Assembly (NCBI GenBank): GCA_044227705.1
Contig: JBGAWE010000048.1
Location: 1 to 24,569, forward strand
Direction of reading: 5' to 3'
From: JANOQP01 sp044227705
Lineage (GTDB): Bacteria; Bacteroidota; Bacteroidia; Chitinophagales; Saprospiraceae
Length of the DNA: 24,569 nucleotides
Shown: one piece after another, positions 15,101-22,705 of the stretch
How the letters are laid out: every line of letters starts with the position of its first letter
Numbering within the stretch: the first letter of the stretch is position 1
Program-made: the position numbers and the translations under genes
The notes under the pieces: model-generated
Databases searched by the model: none
What the model was told of the DNA's origin: nothing
The model's input: the letters and a program-made list of their open reading frames with translations, nothing else

Positions 15101-17482
15101 TCACTCTGCCATCAGCTCGGTCATTGCGTCGAAGACATCCTCCGCGTTCGGCTTCGCCCAATAGTCGCCGTCCGAGCCGTAGGGCGAGCGGTGCTCAACA
15201 GCCGTGATGCTTCGCGGCGCGGCGTCGAGCCAGCGGTAGCCGCCCTGTTTTTCCAAAATGTTTTGGAGAATGAAAGCCGAGGCCCCGCCCGGGAAATCCT
15301 CGTCGAGGACGGCCAACCGGCTCGTTTTTTTCAAGCTTTCGACAATCATGGAGTCCAAATCGAACGGCAATAGCGTCTGGCAATCAATGAGTTCGACCGA
15401 AATCCCGGCCGCCTCCAGTCGCTCGCAGGCCTCCGCCGCGACGCGGACGCAGGAGCCGTAGGTGACGAGCGTCGCGTCCGTCCCCGCTCGCAAAACCTCC
15501 GGCCGCCCGAGCGGGACGGTGAACGTCGAGAGGTTGTCGGGCTGCCTTTCTTTCAGCCGGTAGCCGTTGAGGCACTCGACGACGAGCGCCGGGTCGTCGC
15601 TTCGCAAGAGGGTGTTGTACATCCCCGCCGCTTGCACCAAGTTGCGCGGCACGCAGACCCACATCCCGCGCAGCGACCCCAGCACCATGCCCATCGGCGA
15701 CCCGGCGTGCCAGATGCCCTCGAGCCGGTGGCCACGCGTGCGGATGATGGCGGGCGCGATTTGCTGCCCGGCCGTCCGCCAGCGCAGGCAGGCGAGGTCG
15801 TCGGAGAGCGGCGAGAGGCCGTACAAAAGGTAGTCGAGGTACTGGATCTCGGCGATGGGCCGCAGCCCGCGCATCGCCATGCCGAGGGCCTGCCCCATGA
15901 TGGTCCACTCGCGGATGCCGGTGTCGAAGACGCGCGATTTGCCGTGCTTAGCCTGCATCCCCATAAAGCCCTGGTTGACGTCTCCGATTTTGCCCACGTC
16001 CTCGCCGAAGGCGAAAACGGCCGGGTTTTCGGCCAGTTTCAGGTCGAAAAAGGCGTTTATCACCTCATAGGCTGGCCGTTCCGTGCTGCTTTCTGAAAAC
16101 ACGGGCGGCTCGACCGGCACCTTCAAAGCCGATTTCTCACTCTCCGAATAAAGCTCTGTCGAGAAGATTCGATGGGCATCCGCCGTCTTTTCGCCCAGCC
16201 AGTTCTCGATGGCGGCGCGGCTCGCGGCCCCATTTTTTGGCAAAACCTGAAAAGCCTGCCGGACGATTTTCACCGACTCGTAGGCCATCGGCCCGCGAAG
16301 GCCTTCCAGTTCTGAAAGCCTTTCAGCAAGGCCGGGAAAGTCGGCCGCCGCGTCTTTCAAAAGGGAGATTGCTTCTGAATGCGCCTTCTGCCCGGGCAGC
16401 ATCGATCGGCGATAAGCCTCCGATTGCCCGCGTCGCGCCTCGGCGACACCTTCTTTTTCAATCGCGGCCAGCTCCTCGCGGCTGGCCAGCCCGTTCTCGA
16501 AAATCCAGTCGGCGAAGCGGGCGTTGCAGTCGAAGTCCTTTTCAAATTGCAGCCGCTCGTCCGATTTGTAACGCCGGTGGTCGCCGGAGGTCGAGTGGCC
16601 GAGCTGCTGCGTCACCTCCTCGACATGGACGAGCGCTGGGATATGGTGTTTTCGCGCCCGGTCGGCGGCTTTTTGATAGGTTTCGAGGAGGGCCGGGTAG
16701 TCCCACGCTTTCACTTTGTAAATCTCGACGCCGCCCAGTTCTTCGTCAAATTGGAGCCCGGAAAGGGCCTCACTGATGCTCTGCTTCGCCGTCTGGTACT
16801 TTTTCGGGACTGAAATCCCGTAGCCGTCGTCCCAGACCGAGACGACCATCGGCACCCGCAAAACGCCGGCGGCGTTCATAGTCTCCCAGAAAACGCCCTC
16901 GCTCGTGGAGGCGTCGCCGATGGTGACGAAGCAGACCTCGTTGCCATTTTTCGAGAAGCCCGTCGAATCGGCGAGCGCGGTCGATTCGCGGTATTTTTTC
17001 GAGGCGAAGGCGAGGCCTAGGCCCCGCGCCATCTGTCCCGCCGTCGGCGAAACATCAGCCGAAATGTTGTGCAATTCGTTATGGTTCAGCCAGTTGCCCG
17101 TCTTTTTGTCAATGGTGGGGGTGACGTAGTGGCCGTTCATCGAGCGGCCGCCGGTGAACTCGTCGTGCGCCGGGTCGGCGTAGAGCTGCGCGAAAAACAG
17201 CTCGACCGGCATCAGTCCGAGGGCGAAAAGGATGGTCTGGTCGCGGTAGTAGCCGCTGCGCCAGTCGCCTTTCTGGAAGACCGAGGCGAGCGCGATTTGG
17301 GGCAGTTCCTTGCCGTCGCCGATGATGCCGAACTTGGCCTTGCCCGTCAAAACCTCGCGCCTGGCCAGCACGCTGCACTCGCGGCTCATGCAGCACAAAC
17401 GGTAGCGGTCGAGGACGGTCTGGCGGTCGTGTTCGCCCGCAATCGGGGCAGTTTTTTTGGCTTTTGTCGGTGCGGTGGTCAT
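15101..17482 (-). CDS. 2-oxoacid dehydrogenase E1, fused alpha and beta subunits
   Basis: A 793-residue protein. ATG 17480-17482 is preferred; the frame stays open to 17815 but that stretch is antisense to the mutarotase-like gene. Residues about 1-400 are the thiamine-diphosphate-binding alpha part, with GRSMNGHY, the GDAST motif at 189-193 and WDDGYGIS closing the cofactor motif. From about 465 the beta part begins (RPAYEVINAFFD, AFGEDVGKIGDVNQGF, FDTGIREWTIMGQALGMAMRG, and the C-terminal transketolase domain with VTYGSCVRVA and DEDFPGG). E1 decarboxylates a 2-oxoacid and passes the acyl group to a lipoyl E2. This fused form is common for branched-chain or related acids in Bacteroidota. Substrate is not determinable here. 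No E2 or E3 gene is adjacent. Confidence 0.9.
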   Translation of the reverse strand: MTTAPTKAKKTAPIAGEHDRQTVLDRYRLCCMSRECSVLARREVLTGKAKFGIIGDGKELPQIALASVFQKGDWRSGYYRDQTILFALGLMPVELFFAQLYADPAHDEFTGGRSMNGHYVTPTIDKKTGNWLNHNELHNISADVSPTAGQMARGLGLAFASKKYRESTALADSTGFSKNGNEVCFVTIGDASTSEGVFWETMNAAGVLRVPMVVSVWDDGYGISVPKKYQTAKQSISEALSGLQFDEELGGVEIYKVKAWDYPALLETYQKAADRARKHHIPALVHVEEVTQQLGHSTSGDHRRYKSDERLQFEKDFDCNARFADWIFENGLASREELAAIEKEGVAEARRGQSEAYRRSMLPGQKAHSEAISLLKDAAADFPGLAERLSELEGLRGPMAYESVKIVRQAFQVLPKNGAASRAAIENWLGEKTADAHRIFSTELYSESEKSALKVPVEPPVFSESSTERPAYEVINAFFDLKLAENPAVFAFGEDVGKIGDVNQGFMGMQAKHGKSRVFDTGIREWTIMGQALGMAMRGLRPIAEIQYLDYLLYGLSPLSDDLACLRWRTAGQQIAPAIIRTRGHRLEGIWHAGSPMGMVLGSLRGMWVCVPRNLVQAAGMYNTLLRSDDPALVVECLNGYRLKERQPDNLSTFTVPLGRPEVLRAGTDATLVTYGSCVRVAAEACERLEAAGISVELIDCQTLLPFDLDSMIVESLKKTSRLAVLDEDFPGGASAFILQNILEKQGGYRWLDAAPRSITAVEHRSPYGSDGDYWAKPNAEDVFDAMTELMAE

Positions 17483-17596
17483 TGCGTCGTCGCTTTTTTC
17501 GAGAAAAATTGGCCGGGCGGTCGGTGGCGGCGAAGGTAGAAAATCGGCCGGCTCGCTCGGCAACTGCGGGCGTTGTCGAGCTTTGAGGCAAAAACC

Positions 17597-17923
17597 ATGC
17601 AGCAGCACGCCCTCGCCCTCGACCTGAAAGACGACCCCGCGCTCATCGCCGAGTACGAAGCCTGGCACCGCGCCGTCTGGCCAGAAATCACAAAGAGCAT
17701 CCGCTACGCGGGCATCGAGTCGCTGAAAATCTGGCGGGCGGGCAATCGGCTTTTCATGCTCATCGAGACCGACGACGATTTCTCTTTTGAAAAAAGCCGC
17801 CGCCGACGCGGCCAATCCGCACGTCGAAAAATGGGAAGAGCTGATGTATGCTTCCAGCCACTGCTCGCCGCGCCGGGCGAGAAGTGGGTCAGGATGACCG
17901 AGGTTTTCGACTTAAATCGCTGA
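17597..17923 (+). CDS. L-rhamnose mutarotase-like protein with internally shifted frame
   Basis: A 108-residue ORF from ATG 17597, the usual size for RhaM. The N-terminal half matches the family: EYEAWHRAVWPEI places the catalytic Tyr20 and His24 (Tyr18/His22 of E. coli RhaM), and GNRLFMLIETDDDFSFEK follows. RhaM interconverts alpha- and beta-L-rhamnose. Residues 67-85 read as a basic, un-RhaM-like string (SRRRRGQSARRKMGRADVC). The next frame over the same bases reads AAADAANPHVEKWEELMYA, which is what the family has there. The ORF frame then resumes correctly with APGEKWVRMTEVF. Two compensating indels, the first in the A6 run at 17790-17795, explain this. The protein as written would lose the NPHVEKWEEL helix. 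No other rhamnose gene is adjacent. Confidence 0.75.
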   Translation: MQQHALALDLKDDPALIAEYEAWHRAVWPEITKSIRYAGIESLKIWRAGNRLFMLIETDDDFSFEKSRRRRGQSARRKMGRADVCFQPLLAAPGEKWVRMTEVFDLNR

Positions 17924-17955
17924 AGACCAGTCGGTTTACGGCAACCGAAAAAGAA

Positions 17956-19248
17956 TCACTTGACAGGCACGATGGCCGAAAGATTATCGATGAAAACGTG
18001 CCTTGTCCGGCCACCGACCTTGCTCCCGTCGTTCCATGCCTGCAAGATGATGGCGCGGACGTCGCCCATCTTCGGTGCCATGTCCAGCTCGAATTCCCGC
18101 CAATCGCCGTTCGTCACCGGCCCGATGGTGGCCAGTAGTTCCAGCCCGTTCCCCGCCTCGCTCACTCCGAGGACTTGCACGAAGCAGCCCTGCGTGTCCT
18201 CAAATTCTATACTCAAGCCTAACAGGCGTTTCTTTTTGGCCTTAGGCTCGCAGTGCCTTGCCAAAAGAGTGAGCCGGTAAGCCCTCCCGTTTCGCATCGG
18301 CCTTGAAAGCCGAGCCATTGTTTTGGCACAACGCTCCTTACCGGAAGTTGTCAGCACTAGAAAAAGCTTGCCGTCGGCGGCACCGGCCCATTTCGCGCAC
18401 CGTTCGGGGATGGGGTCTGGGCGGGCGACAAACTCCCAGCCTGTGAATTCAAGCAAGTCCGCGTCGAATTTTTCAAAGGACGGGTTCGCCAGCTCAATCG
18501 GCCGCGTATCGTCCGACGCATCGAGCGGCTCGGGCGGGGCTTCGGTTGCCGATGTGGAAGCTGTCGAGCCGTCGCCGCCTAGCTCAACGATGGGCGAAAT
18601 GGCATCGAGCAGGAGGTTCCCGTTGTAATAGCCATTGCCCGCCTCGATCCAAAAAGCCTGAAAAACAAGCCAGTTGCAGTCGAAACCGGCCGGTTTCAGG
18701 TCAAAATAAACCTCTTTCCACTCAGTCCAATTGACCACCGGGGACTCTGAGAGCAACCGAAGGTTTTTCAAGTCGCCATCCGCGCAGCCGAGCACGCGCA
18801 GCTTGACCGGGGCGAAAAAATCGACCACTTCGCCGGTCAGCCGCGATACGCTCTTGTAACGTGCCGACCTGGCCATAAAAGCCGAGCATCGGTAGGCTTG
18901 GCCTTCGCGCAATGGCCGGTCGAGCCGCTGGCCGATGGCCTCGGACGTGCCATTGTCGCGCACGACCATGCCGACGCAGGTATGGCCGTCGTGTGGCCGC
19001 GCCTCGCAATTGAAAAAGCCGGGCTGGAGGTCACTCGGCGACTCGCCATCAGCGCCGAAGTTGTACCAATACATCGGCTGCTGGCTGGCGGCATTTTGCT
19101 TGTCGAATTCAAACGAAGAGTTCAAAAAACGGATAGCTGGCTGCCCTGCTGCGAACTGCACGACCAATGAAAGGGAAAAGACGAGCAGCCGCCAGTTGAC
19201 CGGGCGAAGCAGAAATGTGGGGGTTGAAGAGATGGGCTTGGCGGCCAT
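17956..19248 (-). CDS. Secreted protein with two carbohydrate-binding-like domains
   Basis: A 430-residue protein. ATG 19246-19248 is preferred over an upstream in-frame start because it gives a signal peptide ending AAG before QPAIRF. Two similar beta-sandwich-like domains follow. The first (about 23-215) begins FLNSSFEFD and contains GHTCVGMVVRDNG, IGQRLDRPLREGQAYRCS and ends LLLDAISPIV. The second (about 250-430) begins LANPSFEKFD and contains KTMARLSRPMRNGRAYRLT and ends VFIDNLSAIVPV. This pattern is that of galactose-binding-like modules (CBM4/9 style), arisen by duplication. An acidic Ser/Thr/Pro linker separates them. Homologues I know of in Saprospiria-type genomes often carry an extra OmpA domain, absent here. 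No enzyme domain is present, so it probably binds a surface ligand. Function unknown. Confidence 0.7.
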   Translation of the reverse strand: MAAKPISSTPTFLLRPVNWRLLVFSLSLVVQFAAGQPAIRFLNSSFEFDKQNAASQQPMYWYNFGADGESPSDLQPGFFNCEARPHDGHTCVGMVVRDNGTSEAIGQRLDRPLREGQAYRCSAFMARSARYKSVSRLTGEVVDFFAPVKLRVLGCADGDLKNLRLLSESPVVNWTEWKEVYFDLKPAGFDCNWLVFQAFWIEAGNGYYNGNLLLDAISPIVELGGDGSTASTSATEAPPEPLDASDDTRPIELANPSFEKFDADLLEFTGWEFVARPDPIPERCAKWAGAADGKLFLVLTTSGKERCAKTMARLSRPMRNGRAYRLTLLARHCEPKAKKKRLLGLSIEFEDTQGCFVQVLGVSEAGNGLELLATIGPVTNGDWREFELDMAPKMGDVRAIILQAWNDGSKVGGRTRHVFIDNLSAIVPVK

Positions 19249-19513
19249 GGCTCGAAGTGTTTGGTTTTGAAAATCGCCGTCAAAAAGCAGCCGGCCAGGT
19301 GTGCATTTTGTTTTAAAAAAGGGAGGGCGCAAACCCGATGGGATTCAGGCCCAGGCATTTTTCAGGCCAAAGAAAAACGATTTTCATAAAGAATTCTATC
19401 GCTATGTTGAATTTTTTATTTCCAAAAACGCCAATCAATGAGAACGGAGTTCATCGCCAGTGGACCGCGTCAAGCTCTGTTTTTGTTTTTATGGAAAAAA
19501 TTATGGCAAATAT
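19249..19513. other. AT-rich divergent intergenic region, no gene seen
   Basis: This stretch separates the divergent secreted-protein and zinc-ribbon genes. It is visibly richer in A+T than the flanking genes. Short frames crossing it lack coding-like composition. Apart from the promoter at 19514-19546 that follows, I see no RNA gene, repeat or strong hairpin. Confidence 0.6.
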
Positions 19514-19546
19514 TTTGTGTCATAAAATTATCCGTGGCTACCTTTG
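19514..19546 (+). promoter_or_regulatory. Bacteroidota-type promoter (TTTG-N21-TAnnTTTG)
   Basis: TTTG at 19514-19517 and TACCTTTG at 19539-19546 are separated by 21 bases, matching the -33/-7 consensus for the Bacteroidota housekeeping sigma factor. The expected transcription start is about 19553, giving a leader of about 15 bases before ATG 19568. This also argues against the in-frame TTG at 19544 as the start. Confidence 0.75.
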
Positions 19547-19567
19547 GCCGCAATCAGTACTGGGAAA

Positions 19568-20566
19568 ATGAAACCGGCCACCTCCATCGACAACCTGTTC
19601 AACAGCACCGGCGGCTCTTCCGCAAATTCTTGCCCGAAGTGCCGCACAGTCCTGCTCTCCGGGGCAAAGTTTTGCCATGCCTGCGGCGAGCAGGCCGTCG
19701 GCGAGCAGAAAGACTGTCCAGCCTGTCGCGAGCGCAACCCGGTGACGGCGGTCTTCTGCCACCACTGCCGCCACAGCTTCGGGGGCAAAAAACAGAAACC
19801 GCCCGACACGCCTAAGTCCGGCCACAACCTCGACTTTGCCCGAGAGGACACCCTCAAGGAATCGCTGCGCGACTGGTTCTACGGCGACCTTTTCAAAAAA
19901 GTCAACGAGGAGGGCGCGCCCATCCGCCACTCCGAGTACGTCGAGCGGACGCACTCGACGCGATTCCGCGAGGTGCTCGAATATCGGCTCGAACAGATGG
20001 CGCGGGGCGTTTTGATGCAGTGGGAGGAGGGCGGCGAGGAGGTTTTGCCCAAAATCGATGGGCGGCTCACACGGGCGCTCGACGGGCTGCTGGACTACTT
20101 TTTCATCCATTTCTGCAACGACCTGGCTGTCATCCCTTTGCCGGAGGCGATGCTCAAGTACGAAAACGCTCGGATGGGAAAGGTCGACCTCTGCTCGATG
20201 GCTATGGACTTTCTCGACTTCGAGCGCGAGGCCGAGACGGTCTACACCGACTTCATCTCGATGAACGTGCAGAAGCTGCAGACGGCCTGCCAGTCGTTCC
20301 TACACGCCGATCGGCGCGAGAAAATCTTCTTCATCTGCGACCTCTCGCTCGCCGACAACTGCAAGGAGGGCTTCGCCATGAGCGACCGGGGGCTTTACTG
20401 GAAGGCGCAGTTCTCGCCCGCCCATCAGGTGCAGTTCGGCGGGATAAAAGAATTGAAGTACACGCGGGAGTTCCTGACCATCAACGGCCACTTCTTCAAC
20501 GCGAGCGCGGGGCTGAACCTCAAACTTTACAAGCTGCTCAAAAAGCTGCGGGAGATGAACGCCTAA
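19568..20566 (+). CDS. Double zinc-ribbon protein with a conserved C-terminal domain
   Basis: A 332-residue protein from ATG 19568. Residues 22-67 hold two zinc ribbons: CPKC (22-25) with CHAC (36-39), and CPAC (50-53) with CHHC (64-67). A helical central region follows (about 85-235), then a C-terminal module (about 245-330) with KIFFICDLSLAD, GFAMSDRGLYWK and FLTINGHFF. That pattern resembles PH-like modules found in bacterial zinc-ribbon or stress-associated proteins, though the fold is inferred. No signal peptide or membrane segment. A strong Bacteroidota promoter directly precedes it. Function is unknown; a role in protein-protein or membrane-proximal scaffolding is only a guess. Its TAA overlaps the convergent gene's stop (CTAA at 20563-20566). 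Confidence 0.72.
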   Translation: MKPATSIDNLFNSTGGSSANSCPKCRTVLLSGAKFCHACGEQAVGEQKDCPACRERNPVTAVFCHHCRHSFGGKKQKPPDTPKSGHNLDFAREDTLKESLRDWFYGDLFKKVNEEGAPIRHSEYVERTHSTRFREVLEYRLEQMARGVLMQWEEGGEEVLPKIDGRLTRALDGLLDYFFIHFCNDLAVIPLPEAMLKYENARMGKVDLCSMAMDFLDFEREAETVYTDFISMNVQKLQTACQSFLHADRREKIFFICDLSLADNCKEGFAMSDRGLYWKAQFSPAHQVQFGGIKELKYTREFLTINGHFFNASAGLNLKLYKLLKKLREMNA

Positions 20567-21321
20567 CCAGCAAACCGACGGCGCACAATCTTGATGAAAT
20601 GCCGCGCGTGCTCGACACGGTGCTTTTCCGCCCAGTGAAACTGCTCGGCGCAAAACTGGATAAGGAACGACTTTGCCTCCTCGAAACTGCCGAGGCTCTG
20701 CAACGTGGCGACTGCGTTTTCGAGCGCTTTCGCGTCTCCGCCGAACAGTTCGCGGGTGAACAGCAGGCGGTCGTTGAGCGCGAAGGCCTTTTTCAAATCG
20801 GCAATCGGCGTCTCGGAGAGCTTTTCGGAAATCTCCTTTGGCGCCTTGAACTCGAATAAGGCGATGGTCTCGGGCGAGGCGTGGAACGGCGGTGGCGGGG
20901 CGAATTCCTGTGGCTTCTCTTCTTTTTTAGGCGCGGGCGGTGCGACAGGCGGTTCCGGCTCGAAAACCGGGGCCGGCGCGGGGCGAGAGATTTCCTCAAT
21001 CTTCGGCGCGGCTGCTTGCCGGGGCCGCTCGCTTACGATGATTTCCTGCGGCGGCTCGGGCTTGGGTTGGTTGCGCTCGGGGTTGAATCCGATGGGCCGG
21101 GCGGGCGGCTTCGGCGCGGGCGGCTGCTCTTTGACGGCAGGCGGCGCGGGCGTGTTGAAAACGACACTTGACTTCTCGCTTAAAATCGCGTCGTAGAAAT
21201 CGCGGACGTATTGCCGCAGTATGTCCACGTCGATGGCCGAGACGGCGTCGGGCTCGCGCTGCATCGAGGCGAACTCGCGGTTTATCTTCTCCAGAAAAAT
21301 CTTCGCTTTCTGCAAATCCAT
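20563..21321 (-). CDS. Hypothetical protein, Pro-rich middle with conserved C-terminal domain
   Basis: A 252-residue protein from ATG 21319-21321. The N-terminal 55 residues are helical (DLQKAKIFLEKINREF, IDVDILRQYVRDFYDAIL). Residues about 58-150 are a Pro/Ala/Lys/Glu-rich disordered linker. The C-terminal 85 residues are compact and helical (ADLKKAFALNDRLLFTRELFGGD, then SLGSFEEAKSFLIQF), a module I have seen in many uncharacterised Bacteroidota proteins (shortened key part: ALNDRLLFTRELFGGD). No signal peptide, membrane segment or catalytic residues. It is divergent from thymidine kinase. The two-module-plus-linker build suggests an adaptor, but function is unknown. Confidence 0.72.
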   Translation of the reverse strand: MDLQKAKIFLEKINREFASMQREPDAVSAIDVDILRQYVRDFYDAILSEKSSVVFNTPAPPAVKEQPPAPKPPARPIGFNPERNQPKPEPPQEIIVSERPRQAAAPKIEEISRPAPAPVFEPEPPVAPPAPKKEEKPQEFAPPPPFHASPETIALFEFKAPKEISEKLSETPIADLKKAFALNDRLLFTRELFGGDAKALENAVATLQSLGSFEEAKSFLIQFCAEQFHWAEKHRVEHARHFIKIVRRRFAG

Positions 21322-21414
21322 AGTTTTCGAATGTTTGCACCGGTTTTCGGCCCGGCTTTTTGATTGAATCGTGGTCGGGCAAAGAACGCAAATCAGAAAA
21401 AACCCTTCCACAAA

Positions 21415-22008
21415 ATGTTCCTGGAGCCACATTCATACGGAAAGCGCGGCGGCTGGATCGAGGTCGTCTGCGGCTCGATGTTCTCGGGAAAGACCGAGGA
21501 GCTTATCCGCCGCCTCAAACGGGCGAAGATCGCCGAGCAGAAGGTCGAGATCTTCAAGCCCCGCATCGACACGCGCTACGACGACATCAGCGTCGTCAGC
21601 CACGACTCGAACGCCATCCTCGCCACGCCGGTCGACAGCTCTCAGCGCATCCTCAAAATCTCGGACGACACGACCGTCGTCGGCATCGACGAGGCGCAGT
21701 TCTTCGACGCCGACCTGCCCGACGTCTGCCAAAAACTGGCCGACAACGGCATCCGCGTCATCGCCGCCGGGCTGGACATGGACTATCGCGGCCTCCCTTT
21801 CGGGCCGATGCCCGCGCTGATGGCGGTGGCCGAGTACGTCACGAAAGTCCACGCCATCTGTGTCCATTGCGGCAACCTCGCCAGTCGATCGTACCGCCAC
21901 GCGGAGGGCGACGAGGTCATTTTGCTCGGCGAAAAGGAGCGGTACGAGCCGCGCTGCCGAACCTGCTACGCAATGGGGAACATCCTCAAGCTGGGGCGCG
22001 GCCAATGA
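21415..22008 (+). CDS. tdk: Thymidine kinase (type II)
   Basis: A 197-residue cytoplasmic enzyme from ATG 21415. It phosphorylates thymidine with ATP to dTMP in pyrimidine salvage. The P-loop GSMFSGKTEEL lies at 20-30 with Lys26 and Thr27, the catalytic Glu93 is in IDEAQFF, and a structural zinc site is formed by CVHC (149-152) and CRTC (181-184). The lasso region with YRGLPFGPM is intact. Length is normal for the family. It is convergent with batC, with 19 bases between stops and no hairpin in that gap. Confidence 0.96.
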   Translation: MFLEPHSYGKRGGWIEVVCGSMFSGKTEELIRRLKRAKIAEQKVEIFKPRIDTRYDDISVVSHDSNAILATPVDSSQRILKISDDTTVVGIDEAQFFDADLPDVCQKLADNGIRVIAAGLDMDYRGLPFGPMPALMAVAEYVTKVHAICVHCGNLASRSYRHAEGDEVILLGEKERYEPRCRTCYAMGNILKLGRGQ

Positions 22009-22027
22009 GGCGTTCCGCACTGTCATC

Positions 22028-22681
22028 TCACCAGCCTTTTTCCCCTTTTTCAACGCCACCGGACGGGATGAGGCTCCGGTTGGCCCGGAGGCTTTTTTGT
22101 TCGTCCGGCACGACGATGTTCTCCAATAGTTTGCGCGCCTGCTCGGGTGTGAGGCCCCCGGCAGCCGGTTCGGGAGCCGATGCCTGACCGCGGTCGAGGT
22201 AGCGTCGCTGTGGGACAGCGAGCGGTGGAGGTGTTTTTTGGGGCGGCAGCGGGGGCGGGGGCGGCTGTTTTTGGCTCAATTTGTTTTTGGTTGTCTGCAG
22301 GTTTTTTTTGGCGTCCGGCCGGTTGGGCGCGAGGCGGAGACTGGTTTCAAAGGCCTTTTCGGCAGCTTTTAGCTGCCCGCTCCGCAGCAGGGCATTGCCG
22401 AGGTTATAAAAAGCATCGGCCTTTTCGGAAGGGCCTCCGGCTTTTTTTGCGGCCTTTTTGAAAAACTCCGCCGCGGGCTCGAGCTTGTTTTGCCGGAAGG
22501 CAACATTGCCCAAATTGAACACCGTGTTCGGCTGGCCCTTGACCCGCTGGAAGGCCATCTCTGCCTTTTCCCAGTTTTTTTGGTCATAGAAATGCTCGGC
22601 CCGGCGCAGTTGGAGGTGCTCCATTTGGGCAGAAACCGTGGTCGCCAAAGCCACCAAAATCAAGATTGAAAAGCGTCGCAT
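22028..22681 (-). CDS. batC: BatC-like tetratricopeptide protein
   Basis: A 217-residue protein from ATG 22679-22681. A signal peptide (RRFSILILVALATTVSA, cleavage before QMEH) sends it to the periplasm. Two to three TPR units follow (NWEKAEMAFQRV, NTVFNLGNVAFRQNKLEPAAEFF, DAFYNLGNALLRSGQLKAAEKAFETSLRLAP), then a Pro-rich tail. It is the third gene of the batA-batB-batC series (24-base gap to batB). Bat (Bacteroides aerotolerance) proteins form an envelope complex linked to stress tolerance; the TPR member is thought to mediate contacts. The batC name rests on position and architecture. Confidence 0.85.
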   Translation of the reverse strand: MRRFSILILVALATTVSAQMEHLQLRRAEHFYDQKNWEKAEMAFQRVKGQPNTVFNLGNVAFRQNKLEPAAEFFKKAAKKAGGPSEKADAFYNLGNALLRSGQLKAAEKAFETSLRLAPNRPDAKKNLQTTKNKLSQKQPPPPPLPPQKTPPPLAVPQRRYLDRGQASAPEPAAGGLTPEQARKLLENIVVPDEQKSLRANRSLIPSGGVEKGEKGW

Positions 22682-22705
22682 TTGCTTGTTTCTTTCAGAA
22701 GCTCA

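Noticed and set aside
17483..17815. Open N-terminal extension of the E1 frame
   Set aside because: It is antisense to the mutarotase-like gene, is rich in unusual composition, and E1 homology starts only after ATG 17482.
17931..17948. Possible terminator hairpin between the mutarotase-like and secreted-protein genes
   Set aside because: The stem is only TCGGTT/AACCGA and no T run follows it in either direction of transcription.
19338..19571. Possible small gene in the AT-rich gap before the zinc-ribbon gene
   Set aside because: No family-like features, runs across the promoter and into the next gene's start; composition is not coding-like.
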